From the NCBI GenBank assembly GCA_036387475.1, contig DASVTR010000024.1, forward strand, positions 75,393 through 139,392: a DNA stretch of 64,000 nucleotides, written 5' to 3'. The DNA is from DASVTR01 sp036387475. Its GTDB lineage: Bacteria > Acidobacteriota > Blastocatellia > Pyrinomonadales > Pyrinomonadaceae. A program made the translations under genes and the position numbers. Positions 45,707-52,909 of the stretch are shown piece after piece; positions within the stretch are counted from its first letter, which is position 1; the number at the start of each line of letters is the position of its first letter. The notes under the pieces were generated by a model that did no database searches, was not told where the DNA came from, and worked only from the letters and a program-made list of their open reading frames with translations.

Positions 45707-46582
45707 ATGAACCACGACCATTTCATCGTGCCGCCGGGCAAGAAAATTCGTCTGAAGGATTACGACCCGAACTATACGGGGAACTACGAGACTAAGGACG
45801 AAGCGCTTGTAAAGTTGCAGGAAGACCAGCGGCGGCTGGCGAAATATCAGGACGTGCTCTATGCGCAGAACCAGCACTCTCTACTGATTATCTTTCAGGC
45901 GATGGACGCGGCGGGCAAAGACGGCGCAATCGAGCACGTCATGTCGGGCGTCAACCCGCAGGGCTGCCAGGTCTTCTCCTTCAAGCAGCCATCGTCCGAA
46001 GAACTCGATCACGATTACCTCTGGCGCAGCAGTAAAGCGCTGCCGGAGCGCGGGCGCATTGGCATCTTCAATCGTTCGTATTACGAAGAAGTCCTGATCG
46101 TTCGCGTCCACCCGGAGATTCTGAATTTTCAACAACTGCCCCTCGACCTCAGAGACAAAAACATCTGGAAGCGCCGCTTTGAAGAGATCAACAACTTCGA
46201 GCACTACCTGACGAACAACGGCATCGTCGTCATCAAATTCTTCCTCAACGTTTCCAAAGAAGAGCAGAAGCGCCGCTTCCTCAAGCGCATTATGACGCCT
46301 GAAAAGAACTGGAAATTTTCCCTCGGCGATGCGAAGGAGCGCGGCCACTGGGATCAATACATGGAAGCCTACGAGGACATGTTCAATCACACCAGCACCA
46401 AGCACGCCCCCTGGTACATTATCCCTGCCGACCACAAATGGTTCACGCGCGCGGCTGTCGCCGACGTGATTATCTCCAAGCTTAAATCTATGAAGCTCAG
46501 CTATCCGACCGTCAGCGAGGAACACCGCCAGAGTTTACTCAAAGCCAAGGAGATGCTGGAAAATGAGGAGCGGGAGCAATAA
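45707..46582 (+). CDS. Polyphosphate kinase 2 family protein
   Basis: The product is a 291-residue PPK2 domain protein. Walker A is 'FQAMDAAGKDG' near residues 63-73, Walker B and the lid are in 'GRIGIFNRSYYEEVLIVRVHP', and 'KFFLNVSKEEQKRRFLKR' follows. PPK2 enzymes transfer phosphate between polyphosphate and nucleotides; single-domain forms like this usually make NDP/NTP from polyphosphate, but the NMP/NDP class cannot be set from sequence alone. It sits in a polyphosphate locus with CHAD and exopolyphosphatase genes, with which it is convergent. Confidence 0.94.
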   Translation: MNHDHFIVPPGKKIRLKDYDPNYTGNYETKDEALVKLQEDQRRLAKYQDVLYAQNQHSLLIIFQAMDAAGKDGAIEHVMSGVNPQGCQVFSFKQPSSEELDHDYLWRSSKALPERGRIGIFNRSYYEEVLIVRVHPEILNFQQLPLDLRDKNIWKRRFEEINNFEHYLTNNGIVVIKFFLNVSKEEQKRRFLKRIMTPEKNWKFSLGDAKERGHWDQYMEAYEDMFNHTSTKHAPWYIIPADHKWFTRAAVADVIISKLKSMKLSYPTVSEEHRQSLLKAKEMLENEEREQ

Positions 46583-46616
46583 CTCTTCTTCCGAAGCACT
46601 GCGACGTAACCAACAT

Positions 46617-47708
46617 TTAAGCTTCGCTTAACGCGGAATCGGAAGGCTCGCGCGCTTCTATGTCGGAAGCGACTGCTTCGGAGGCCGTCAGCGCGACGGG
46701 TGATAATTCGACGGAGGCTCGCGGTCGAGCGTCGAGGCTCGTGATAAGCTGTGCGAAGAAGTCTTCCGCTTCCCATTTATGCCAGCGCACGAGTGCGCCG
46801 CCGAAATGCTTCATACGCGCTTTGGCGAAGTGGCGCATCAGCCAGACGGCGGCGCTGCGTTTCTGCTCGCTTGTTCCGCCGCTTGCCGAATCGTCTACGC
46901 CCTGACGCTTTTGAAAGTCTCGCAGCATGTCGCCGAAGCCTTCGAGCCAGACATCCGCGTCGTGCAAATCGCCGAGCAAGGTTTGCAGTTCCGCGACCTC
47001 TTTGGCATGTTCGGTGAGCGCTTCGCTCCAGCAAGAGGCAAACAATTCCATCGCATAGCGCAGCCTCTTGGCGGCAATACGCATCTCGTGCAGCGCATCC
47101 GTGTCGAACGGGCGATAGAGACACGCGCTCAAATCACGCAACTCTTCAAGACGCGCAAGGATAATCTCGCGTCCGGCTTCGCTAAAACTCAACTCGGCGG
47201 CTGTCCTCTTTTTTCTCTTATGTGAGCGTCCGAGGTCAGTTGCCCGTTCGAGAGCAAAGCCAAAATCCGAACGCAGCCGGACAAGCTTCTCTTCCCCTAT
47301 TGTTTTTGTGAGCACCGCACGGGCCGTCTCGCGCTCCGTCCGCCGCTCGTCCGTCAGTTCTGTAATGCCAGTTGAAATCTCTTCGGGCGCTTCCGTTTGC
47401 AGTTCTTCGAGCGCCATGATCGCTACATCCTGATCGCGCACCGCACCGAGCGTGTCGGCGACGCGCTTTAAATCGACGGCCACATCGCCCAGCGGACGCT
47501 CGCGCAGGTAGGGCTTGAAATCTCTCAACGCACTGCGCAGCCGACGCGAGGCGACGCGCATGTCATGCACACCCTCTATATCAGACCAATCAAGCGCCGC
47601 CGCGCGCAACGCGCACATCTCTTCGAGCCGCGTCGAGAGCACCCGCCGAATCTCGCCGGCGGCGCTCCCATCACAATTCAATCCTTCGATTTCTTTAGCT
47701 TTAACCAT
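46617..47708 (-). CDS. CHAD-domain protein
   Basis: The product has 363 residues. The CHAD signature histidines are seen in 'IEGVHDMRVASRRLRSALRDFKPYL' and 'DTDALHEMRIAAKRLRYAMELF', with 'VADTLGAVRDQDVAIMALEELQ' and 'QTLLGDLHDADVWLEGF'. CHAD domains bind polyphosphate through a basic groove. There is no CYTH domain, so this is a stand-alone CHAD. It is encoded between PPK2 (convergent) and the exopolyphosphatase gene (same strand), which fits a polyphosphate role. The C-terminal tail is Ala/Glu-rich. Confidence 0.93.
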   Translation of the reverse strand: MVKAKEIEGLNCDGSAAGEIRRVLSTRLEEMCALRAAALDWSDIEGVHDMRVASRRLRSALRDFKPYLRERPLGDVAVDLKRVADTLGAVRDQDVAIMALEELQTEAPEEISTGITELTDERRTERETARAVLTKTIGEEKLVRLRSDFGFALERATDLGRSHKRKKRTAAELSFSEAGREIILARLEELRDLSACLYRPFDTDALHEMRIAAKRLRYAMELFASCWSEALTEHAKEVAELQTLLGDLHDADVWLEGFGDMLRDFQKRQGVDDSASGGTSEQKRSAAVWLMRHFAKARMKHFGGALVRWHKWEAEDFFAQLITSLDARPRASVELSPVALTASEAVASDIEAREPSDSALSEA

Positions 47709-47716
47709 AACGTACG

Positions 47717-47824
47717 GCAGAATTCAGGAGTCAGAATCCAGATGCCAGAATAAGAGGCTGCAACCCACTTTTATTTTACTCCTTCTTTTCTTCCTGTTTT
47801 TCTTTTCTTCTGAATTCTGTTTTT
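47717..47824. repeat. Heptamer palindrome (GTCAGAA/TTCAGGA type)
   Basis: CAGAATTCAGGAGTCAGAATCCAG on the left is matched by CTTCTGAATTCTG on the right. It occupies the ppx-CHAD junction and covers the ppx stop codon. Confidence 0.85.
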
Positions 47825-49391
47825 ATGCTCTCTTTGCTAAGGCGCGGCGGCTGAAGGTCAGGCGGCAATTGAAAGCCTGTTCTAACAGGTCGCTGCGGTG
47901 CTCGGCGGCCAAGATTTCGTTGTCGCAGCGTTGCGCGCTGCGGAGTTGAAGGTGAACCGCCTGGCCTTCCTGAACGCAGCGCAAATCCTGCACGCGATTG
48001 TCGTGGCTGCGGTCGAGCGCATCCGCCACGCGCAGGATAGCAGAGAGGCGACAGACCGTTTCGCGGTCGCTTAAGTTGAGCGCGGCGAAATCCGGGTGTC
48101 GTTCCTTCGGCGTTGCGCCGCGATGATAACGCGCCACGTTGGCGATGACGTTGCGTTCGCCCTCGGAAAAGCCCGTCACCTCGGAATGCTTGATGAGATA
48201 CAGGGAATGCTTGTGATGAGATTCGTGCGCGATGTGATAACCGGCGTCGTGCAAGAGCGCGGCGGCTGAGAGCAGCGTGCGATGATGACGGCTAAGCTCA
48301 TGAGCGTGCGCGAGCGCGTCGAAGATTATTTCGGCAAGCCGCGCGACCTGATGCGCGTGCGCTTCTTCATAACCGAAACGCCGCCCGACGGCGTGGACGC
48401 TCCGCAGTTTCTGGTCTGCTGTGTCCGGCACGGGCGGGCGCGATTCCGCTTCCAACTCGCGCAGGCGATCAATAATCACGCCCTCGCGTAGAGCGTAATC
48501 ACAGGAGCGTAAACTGTTGATGCCGAGCGCACGCATCGCGCTTTCGAGAATCTGCCCGCCCGCGACGAGTATGTCCGCACGCTGCGAGGTAATGCCGGGA
48601 ATAGCACGGCGCTCGGCGGCGCTCATCCCACTGATTCGTTCGTTGAAGCGCGCCAGACGGTCGAGGGCAATCTCCGCCCCGGCGGGCTGTGCGCCCGTTT
48701 CCTCCCGGCCCGGCTCGCGCAAAGCGCGCTTGCGCAGCGCCTCGCCAATCGCGATGATCGTTCCCGAAGTGCCTGTCGCCTGCCGCCAGCTTATTCCCTG
48801 CAACTCGCGCGCAGGTCGTTCGAGCGCCGCGCGAATCTCTTCACGCAGCGCACGAATCTCTTTCGGCTTTGGCGGGTCGTTGGCAATTAATCTTTCGGTC
48901 AGGCCGACCGCGCCGAGTTTGACCGAGTACAACTCCGCAGGCACGCCGCCACGGACAAGCGAGATTTCCGTAGAGCCGCCGCCGATGTCCACGTTAATCA
49001 GCGAGACTCCGCGCGGCGCGCAGCCCTGCGACGCGCCCAACCCAATCAAGCGCGCTTCTTCAACGCCAGACAAAACCTCTACACGGATGCCCGTGAGCCG
49101 TTCAACTTCGTCTATAAACTCGGCGGCGTTGTTGGCCTCGCGCACGGAAGCCGTCGCAATCGCAATCACGCGCTCTGCTCCGCGCGCTTCGGCGATGGAG
49201 CGAAAGCGCTTGATGCAGGCAGCGGCACGCTCGATGGCCGTTGGCGAGAGATGCTCTTCACGCAGCGTATCGTGGCCCAGCCGCACGGCCTCTTTCTCGC
49301 GCGCCAGCACGGCAAACGAATCACTCGCCGCCGCATCAACCACCACCAGCTTGATGGAGTTTGAGCCGATGTCTATTGCAGCCAGTTTCAA
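47823..49391 (-). CDS. ppx: Exopolyphosphatase / guanosine pentaphosphatase (Ppx/GppA family)
   Basis: The product has 522 residues. The start is a TTG at 49391 with AAAGGA seven bases upstream, giving MKLAAIDIGSNSIKLVVVDA, the expected N-terminus. The actin-like ATPase-fold motifs are 'AAIDIGSNSIKL', 'LINVDIGGGSTEISLVRGG' and 'ATGTSGTIIAIGEAL'. The C-terminal HD-type domain contains 'HLLSAAALLHDAGYHIAHESHHKHS'-like residues. It hydrolyses terminal phosphate of polyphosphate or pppGpp. It is first in a unit with CHAD; PPK2 lies opposite. The two activities together imply regulated polyphosphate turnover. Confidence 0.93.
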   Translation of the reverse strand: MKLAAIDIGSNSIKLVVVDAAASDSFAVLAREKEAVRLGHDTLREEHLSPTAIERAAACIKRFRSIAEARGAERVIAIATASVREANNAAEFIDEVERLTGIRVEVLSGVEEARLIGLGASQGCAPRGVSLINVDIGGGSTEISLVRGGVPAELYSVKLGAVGLTERLIANDPPKPKEIRALREEIRAALERPARELQGISWRQATGTSGTIIAIGEALRKRALREPGREETGAQPAGAEIALDRLARFNERISGMSAAERRAIPGITSQRADILVAGGQILESAMRALGINSLRSCDYALREGVIIDRLRELEAESRPPVPDTADQKLRSVHAVGRRFGYEEAHAHQVARLAEIIFDALAHAHELSRHHRTLLSAAALLHDAGYHIAHESHHKHSLYLIKHSEVTGFSEGERNVIANVARYHRGATPKERHPDFAALNLSDRETVCRLSAILRVADALDRSHDNRVQDLRCVQEGQAVHLQLRSAQRCDNEILAAEHRSDLLEQAFNCRLTFSRRALAKRA

Positions 49392-49419
49392 TGCGCGTTC
49401 CTTTCAATCAACAATTAGC

Positions 49420-49487
49420 AGCCAGCTATCAGCGGTCAGCTAAAACCCGAAAGTCTGATTGCTGATTACTAATCGCTGACAGCTTCT
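49420..49487. repeat. Palindrome (AGCTATC/AGCGGTC type)
   Basis: AGCTATC-AGCGGTC-AGCTAAA on the left pairs imperfectly with CTGATTA/CTAATCG/CTGACAGCT on the right. It overlaps the end of the thymidylate-kinase-like gene and precedes ppx. Confidence 0.7.
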
Positions 49488-50176
49488 TCGTCAATCACGC
49501 GGGCAACAGAGCGGCGCAGGTCGGATGCTACGCGCCGGACAGACTGCGAAGCGTTGACCACGCGAAAGCCGTACTCGCCTTTCATCCGGTCAAACTCGCG
49601 CAGCATACGCTTTTGATATTCGATAAAGCTGTCGTAGAAATCCTCGCCGAGATACATGTCCATCCCCGATTCCCAGTAATCAAACTCGCGCCCCGAAGAG
49701 AGCACGCGTGCGACCAATTCTTCCACAGAGTTAATGCGCAGATAAAAGACCGCATCGGGGACGAGCGCGATGCCGTAAACCGCGCGCATCCATGAAGAAT
49801 CCGCTCCGCGCACGACCGCCCGCGCGATGGCCGAATAAATATAACGATCCGTCAGCACGACGAATCCTGCGCGGAGGGCCGGCAGCATCTGATTTTCGAG
49901 CCTATCGGCGAAGTCCGTCGCGTAAAAAAGATGAAGAGCGCGCCTTCCAAGAGTGTGACCAGCCTTGGCCTCCTTGATGCCGCGTCCGGCCAGCACAGAG
50001 CGTGTCATGCCCGTATCAAGCACCGCATGGCCGCGCGATTCGAGCCACGCACGCAGCAGCGCGATGTGGGTTGAGCGGCCCACGCCGTCCGTGCCTTCGA
50101 TGACGATGAGCTTGCCGCTGTAAGGCTCTCGCTCGACGCCGGGAAGTTGTGTCCCGTAGAAAGTCATCTCTCCCAT
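49469..50176 (-). CDS. Thymidylate-kinase-like protein with arginine in Walker A
   Basis: The product is a 235-residue TMPK-fold P-loop protein. The nucleotide loop reads GTDGVGRST, so the lysine that contacts the ATP beta-phosphate is Arg; the DNA reads GGC-CGC-TCA-ACC, so this is not a translation artefact. The 'DRYIYSAIARAVVRG' DR motif is kept. The ATG at 50176 overlaps the upstream paralogue; the next ATG (50167) would make an exact ATGA overlap. Similarity to the neighbour extends through 'GMDM' and 'EYxRM' segments, so the pair arose by duplication. It may be an altered or catalytically weak partner of the paralogue. Confidence 0.87.
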   Translation of the reverse strand: MGEMTFYGTQLPGVEREPYSGKLIVIEGTDGVGRSTHIALLRAWLESRGHAVLDTGMTRSVLAGRGIKEAKAGHTLGRRALHLFYATDFADRLENQMLPALRAGFVVLTDRYIYSAIARAVVRGADSSWMRAVYGIALVPDAVFYLRINSVEELVARVLSSGREFDYWESGMDMYLGEDFYDSFIEYQKRMLREFDRMKGEYGFRVVNASQSVRRVASDLRRSVARVIDEEAVSD

Positions 50177-50868
50177 TGCGCCGCCATCACCTTTCCTTTG
50201 CTCACCTTATCTTGCTTGAGATAACGGCTGACAATCTCGCGCACTTCGCGTTGCTGCTTTTGAATTGAGCGCTTCGCATCAATCACCGTCAAATCAAACT
50301 CGCCCACCATCCGGTCGTACTCTTCCAGAATCTTGCCCTGAAAAATCTTAAAACTCTCTTCCGGGTCGTCCGTCCAATCCATATCCATGCCCGCTTCGTA
50401 ATGTTTAAACTCCGGTCGGCCAGAAACGATGCGGTCAATCGCCACGTCAAGCGGGGCGCGGAAAAAGAAGGCGACCGTCGGCTTGACGGCGAAGCGATAA
50501 ATCTCGCGCACCCATGCGCGGTCGCAGCCGCGCGCCACGTCGCGCGCAAACGCCGTGTAGATGTAGCGGTCGGCCAAAACAATCGCCCCCGCCTTGAGCG
50601 GCGGAATAATGTCGCGCTCTGTGCGGTCTGCAAAGTCTGTCGCGTGTATGAGAGAGAACGTGGTCGGCGTAAAGAGCCGCCGCTTCTTGGCTCGCTTGGT
50701 CGTGTCTTTGACGAGCGGCGAAGAGTTCCATTCAGAGAAGAAGACCGGATAGCCTTCGGCCTTGAGCCATTGATGTAGGAGCGCGAGTTGCGTCGATTTG
50801 CCGCTTCCGTCCGTGCCCTCGACGATGAAGAGCTTGCCGGGAAAGCGGTGTTGTCCGTATGAAATCAT
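50164..50868 (-). CDS. Thymidylate-kinase-like protein, intact P-loop
   Basis: The product has 234 residues from the ATG at 50868; an upstream TTG at 50877 is possible. Walker A is 'VEGTDGSGKSTQLALLHQWL', the substrate motif 'LADRYIYTAFARDVARG' and the lid 'RAPLDVAIDRI' follow, then 'YEAGMDMDWTDDPEESFK'. The reaction would be dTMP + ATP to dTDP + ADP, but the 'GMDMD' segment shared with the downstream gene is not standard for housekeeping Tmk, so the substrate may differ. Its stop overlaps the start of the paralogue. It follows a [2Fe-2S] ferredoxin gene on the same strand. Confidence 0.9.
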   Translation of the reverse strand: MISYGQHRFPGKLFIVEGTDGSGKSTQLALLHQWLKAEGYPVFFSEWNSSPLVKDTTKRAKKRRLFTPTTFSLIHATDFADRTERDIIPPLKAGAIVLADRYIYTAFARDVARGCDRAWVREIYRFAVKPTVAFFFRAPLDVAIDRIVSGRPEFKHYEAGMDMDWTDDPEESFKIFQGKILEEYDRMVGEFDLTVIDAKRSIQKQQREVREIVSRYLKQDKVSKGKVMAAQWER

Positions 50869-50915
50869 CTCTCTCAACCCTAAAAGGTTTGTGTTACAAC
50901 GCTCCTTACGAGGCG

Positions 50916-51245
50916 TTATTCGCCACGCTGCTCTTCATCACACATGTCGCGCAGGATTTTAACGTCGGCGGAGATGTGTCCTGCCGCAAGATGCTCGGAG
51001 ACAATCGAGCAGGCGCTTTTGTCGTCAACGCCGCCGTACCAGACGCCGTCAGGATAAACGACCATCACAGGCCCGCGCCCGCATTGATCCAGGCATTTGA
51101 CCTTCGTCACGAGCACAGAGCCGCGCAAGTCCTCTGCCTTGATGGCGCGCTTTAAGGCTTTCAGAGCGGCTTTTCCGCCCTGCTTGCGACACGTCTTGTG
51201 CGTGCAAACGAGGACGTGTGCATTGATTTTCTTGAGACGTGACAC
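50916..51245 (-). CDS. Thioredoxin-fold [2Fe-2S] ferredoxin
   Basis: The product has 109 residues. The four cluster cysteines are in 'CTHKTCRKQGG' (C-x4-C) and 'KVKCLDQCGRGP' (C-x3-C), the spacing of thioredoxin-like [2Fe-2S] ferredoxins, with 'GVWYGGVDDKSACSIVSEHL' following. Stand-alone members pass electrons to unknown partners; in the family some support nitrogen or hydrogenase systems, but none are here. It is upstream of the two kinase-like genes, spaced 47 bp, in the same direction. Confidence 0.9.
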   Translation of the reverse strand: MSRLKKINAHVLVCTHKTCRKQGGKAALKALKRAIKAEDLRGSVLVTKVKCLDQCGRGPVMVVYPDGVWYGGVDDKSACSIVSEHLAAGHISADVKILRDMCDEEQRGE

Positions 51246-51568
51246 CTACGGCTTTTGCACTGGCAGCACCAGAGAGCTTGCCGCCGACCCCTTCTCCATC
51301 GGACAAATTCGACTTTGATTACTAACATGAAATCAAAAGGCGGGCAACAACGGCCTACTGGAAAGCAGCCGTTCTGATGGGACAAACAAAGGGGAGCGAA
51401 GCGCACGGGATGCCTTTGGGGCTTTCGCGGCGCGGGCCGTTTTGTGCTAAAAAGCTTGCGCGTTCAATTAGAAAGTTTGTTTCTGCCGCCCAGTCTGCCG
51501 ACGGCGTTTCCCGCAGAGCTTTTGGCGCAGGCCGTGACGGCGACAAATTATCCCGAAGGAGAATCGTG
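51246..51568. other. Intergenic region without recognised feature
   Basis: This 323-base gap lies between the divergent ferredoxin and CBS genes. It contains a long frame that joins the CBS gene in frame from 51377, but that extension has no domain content and the CBS ATG at 51569 has its own ribosome site (AAGGAG). I see no palindrome of the heptamer class here. Promoters for both sides must be present but are not clear. Confidence 0.5.
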
Positions 51569-52045
51569 ATGAAGGTCAGAGATATTATGACAACGGATGT
51601 CGGAAGCTGCGAGTTGGAAACCAATGTGGCGGCGGCGGCCAGGATTATGTGGGAGAAAGATTGCGGCGCAGTTCCGGTGCTTGATGGTGAGGGCCGCGTC
51701 ATCGGCATCATTACAGACCGGGACATCTGCATGGCCCTGACGACGCGAAACCAACTCGCTTCGGAATTGACTGTCGGCGATGTCATTGACGGCGCAGTCA
51801 AGACGTGTGCGCCTGACGATGATGCGAGCGCTGCCTTGAAGACGATGCAGAGCGAGCAGTTGCGGCGGCTGCCGGTTATCGGCGACGACGGAAAGCTGGT
51901 CGGCATTCTCTCGCTCAACGATGTCATTCTCAATTCCAAGCAAGGCAAGAGTAAGAAGGGCGCGCACATCTCTCATGGCGAAGTGATGGACACGCTCAAG
52001 GCGCTCAGCCGTCATCGCACCCCGACGATAAACACGCTGCTCTGA
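51569..52045 (+). CDS. CBS-domain pair protein
   Basis: The product has 158 residues from the ATG at 51569, which follows AAGGAGAATCGTG. It is two CBS modules and little else: 'MKVRDIMTTDVGSCELETNVAAAARIMWEKDCGAVPVLDGEGRVIGIITDRDI' and 'VGDVIDGAVKTCAPDDDASAALKTMQSEQLRRLPVIGDDGKLVGILSLNDVI'. Such proteins bind adenine nucleotides and signal energy state, sometimes to partner proteins. A C-terminal Lys-rich/Ser tail follows. It is followed 55 bp later by a SixA-type phosphatase. Confidence 0.92.
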   Translation: MKVRDIMTTDVGSCELETNVAAAARIMWEKDCGAVPVLDGEGRVIGIITDRDICMALTTRNQLASELTVGDVIDGAVKTCAPDDDASAALKTMQSEQLRRLPVIGDDGKLVGILSLNDVILNSKQGKSKKGAHISHGEVMDTLKALSRHRTPTINTLL

Positions 52046-52100
52046 CGGCTTCCCGCTCCATTAGCCTGAACCTCTTGCCCAAAAAAGCGACCAATTACAG

Positions 52101-52595
52101 ATGAAGACCCTCTTTCTCCTGCGCCACGCCAAATCCAGTTGGAAGGATGCCAGCCTGCCGGATTTTGAGCGCCCGCTGAACAAACGCGGAAGGCAGGCCG
52201 CACCCCTCATCGGAAAATTCATGCGTAAGCAGAAAGTGCGACCAAACCTCATCCTCTGCTCTCCGGCGGAGAGAGCACGGCAGACCATAGCGCTTGTTGG
52301 CGAGGCGGCGAACTTCAAAGCGGAGTTGCGCTACGACGAAAGGATTTACGAAGCCAATATCGCGCGCCTGCTCTCCGTCATCTCACAGATTGACGAGGAT
52401 GCAGGGAGGGTGCTCATCGTCGGCCACAATCCGGGCCTTGAAGAATTGCTCGAATTTTTAACGGGTGAAGTCAGGCACATGCCGACGGCGGCGCTCGCCC
52501 ACATCACGCTGAACATAGAACGTTGGGCTGACGCGAGCGAGCAAAGCGGCGAATTGGCTCAACTCGTCAGACCGAAAGAACTCCTACAGGGCTGA
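52101..52595 (+). CDS. SixA-type histidine phosphatase
   Basis: The product has 164 residues. It opens with the RHG motif 'MKTLFLLRHAKSSWKD' (catalytic His in RHAKS), has 'CSPAERARQTI' and the second His in 'VLIVGHNPGLEELLEFLTG'. The short single-domain form with RHAKS matches SixA, a phosphohistidine phosphatase acting on phosphotransfer proteins. Alternative substrates within the histidine phosphatase superfamily cannot be excluded. It is on the same strand as the CBS gene and upstream of a Ser/Thr kinase. Confidence 0.9.
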   Translation: MKTLFLLRHAKSSWKDASLPDFERPLNKRGRQAAPLIGKFMRKQKVRPNLILCSPAERARQTIALVGEAANFKAELRYDERIYEANIARLLSVISQIDEDAGRVLIVGHNPGLEELLEFLTGEVRHMPTAALAHITLNIERWADASEQSGELAQLVRPKELLQG

Positions 52596-52909
52596 AGGCG
52601 ATTCTCTAAGCGTGTCAACGGCGACGGGGATTTTAATTGCCGAAGGCCCGCCCGCTTAAGGGGCGAAAGCGATTCAGTGGCGTTGATTTCCGAAGGCAGA
52701 CGGCGACGACGCTCCTCAATTGTTAAGGCGCGCAGCGTAGAGTGGAAATCCAGCATGAAAAGCGAGCATCTTAGTCGGGCGAAGTTGACAAGATGTTACA
52801 AAACGGCGGTTGCCGTTTGCCGCTTGTACATCCTCGCGTAATCCTTGTCGAAACGCGTTGTCTGCAACAACATTGACGAGCGGCCCGTATAGACTCTGCG
52901 GCGCGGAAT
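52596..52909. other. Intergenic region upstream of the second Ser/Thr kinase
   Basis: This 314-base gap shows no gene and no heptamer palindrome. A TATAGA hexamer at 52887-52892 would place a transcript start only about 11 bases before the kinase ATG, but no -35 at the right distance is present, so I do not claim a promoter. Confidence 0.45.

Noticed and set aside
48517..49443. 308-residue plus-strand open frame
   Set aside because: It is antisense to ppx, Ser/Arg-rich low-complexity translation, no start-site support.
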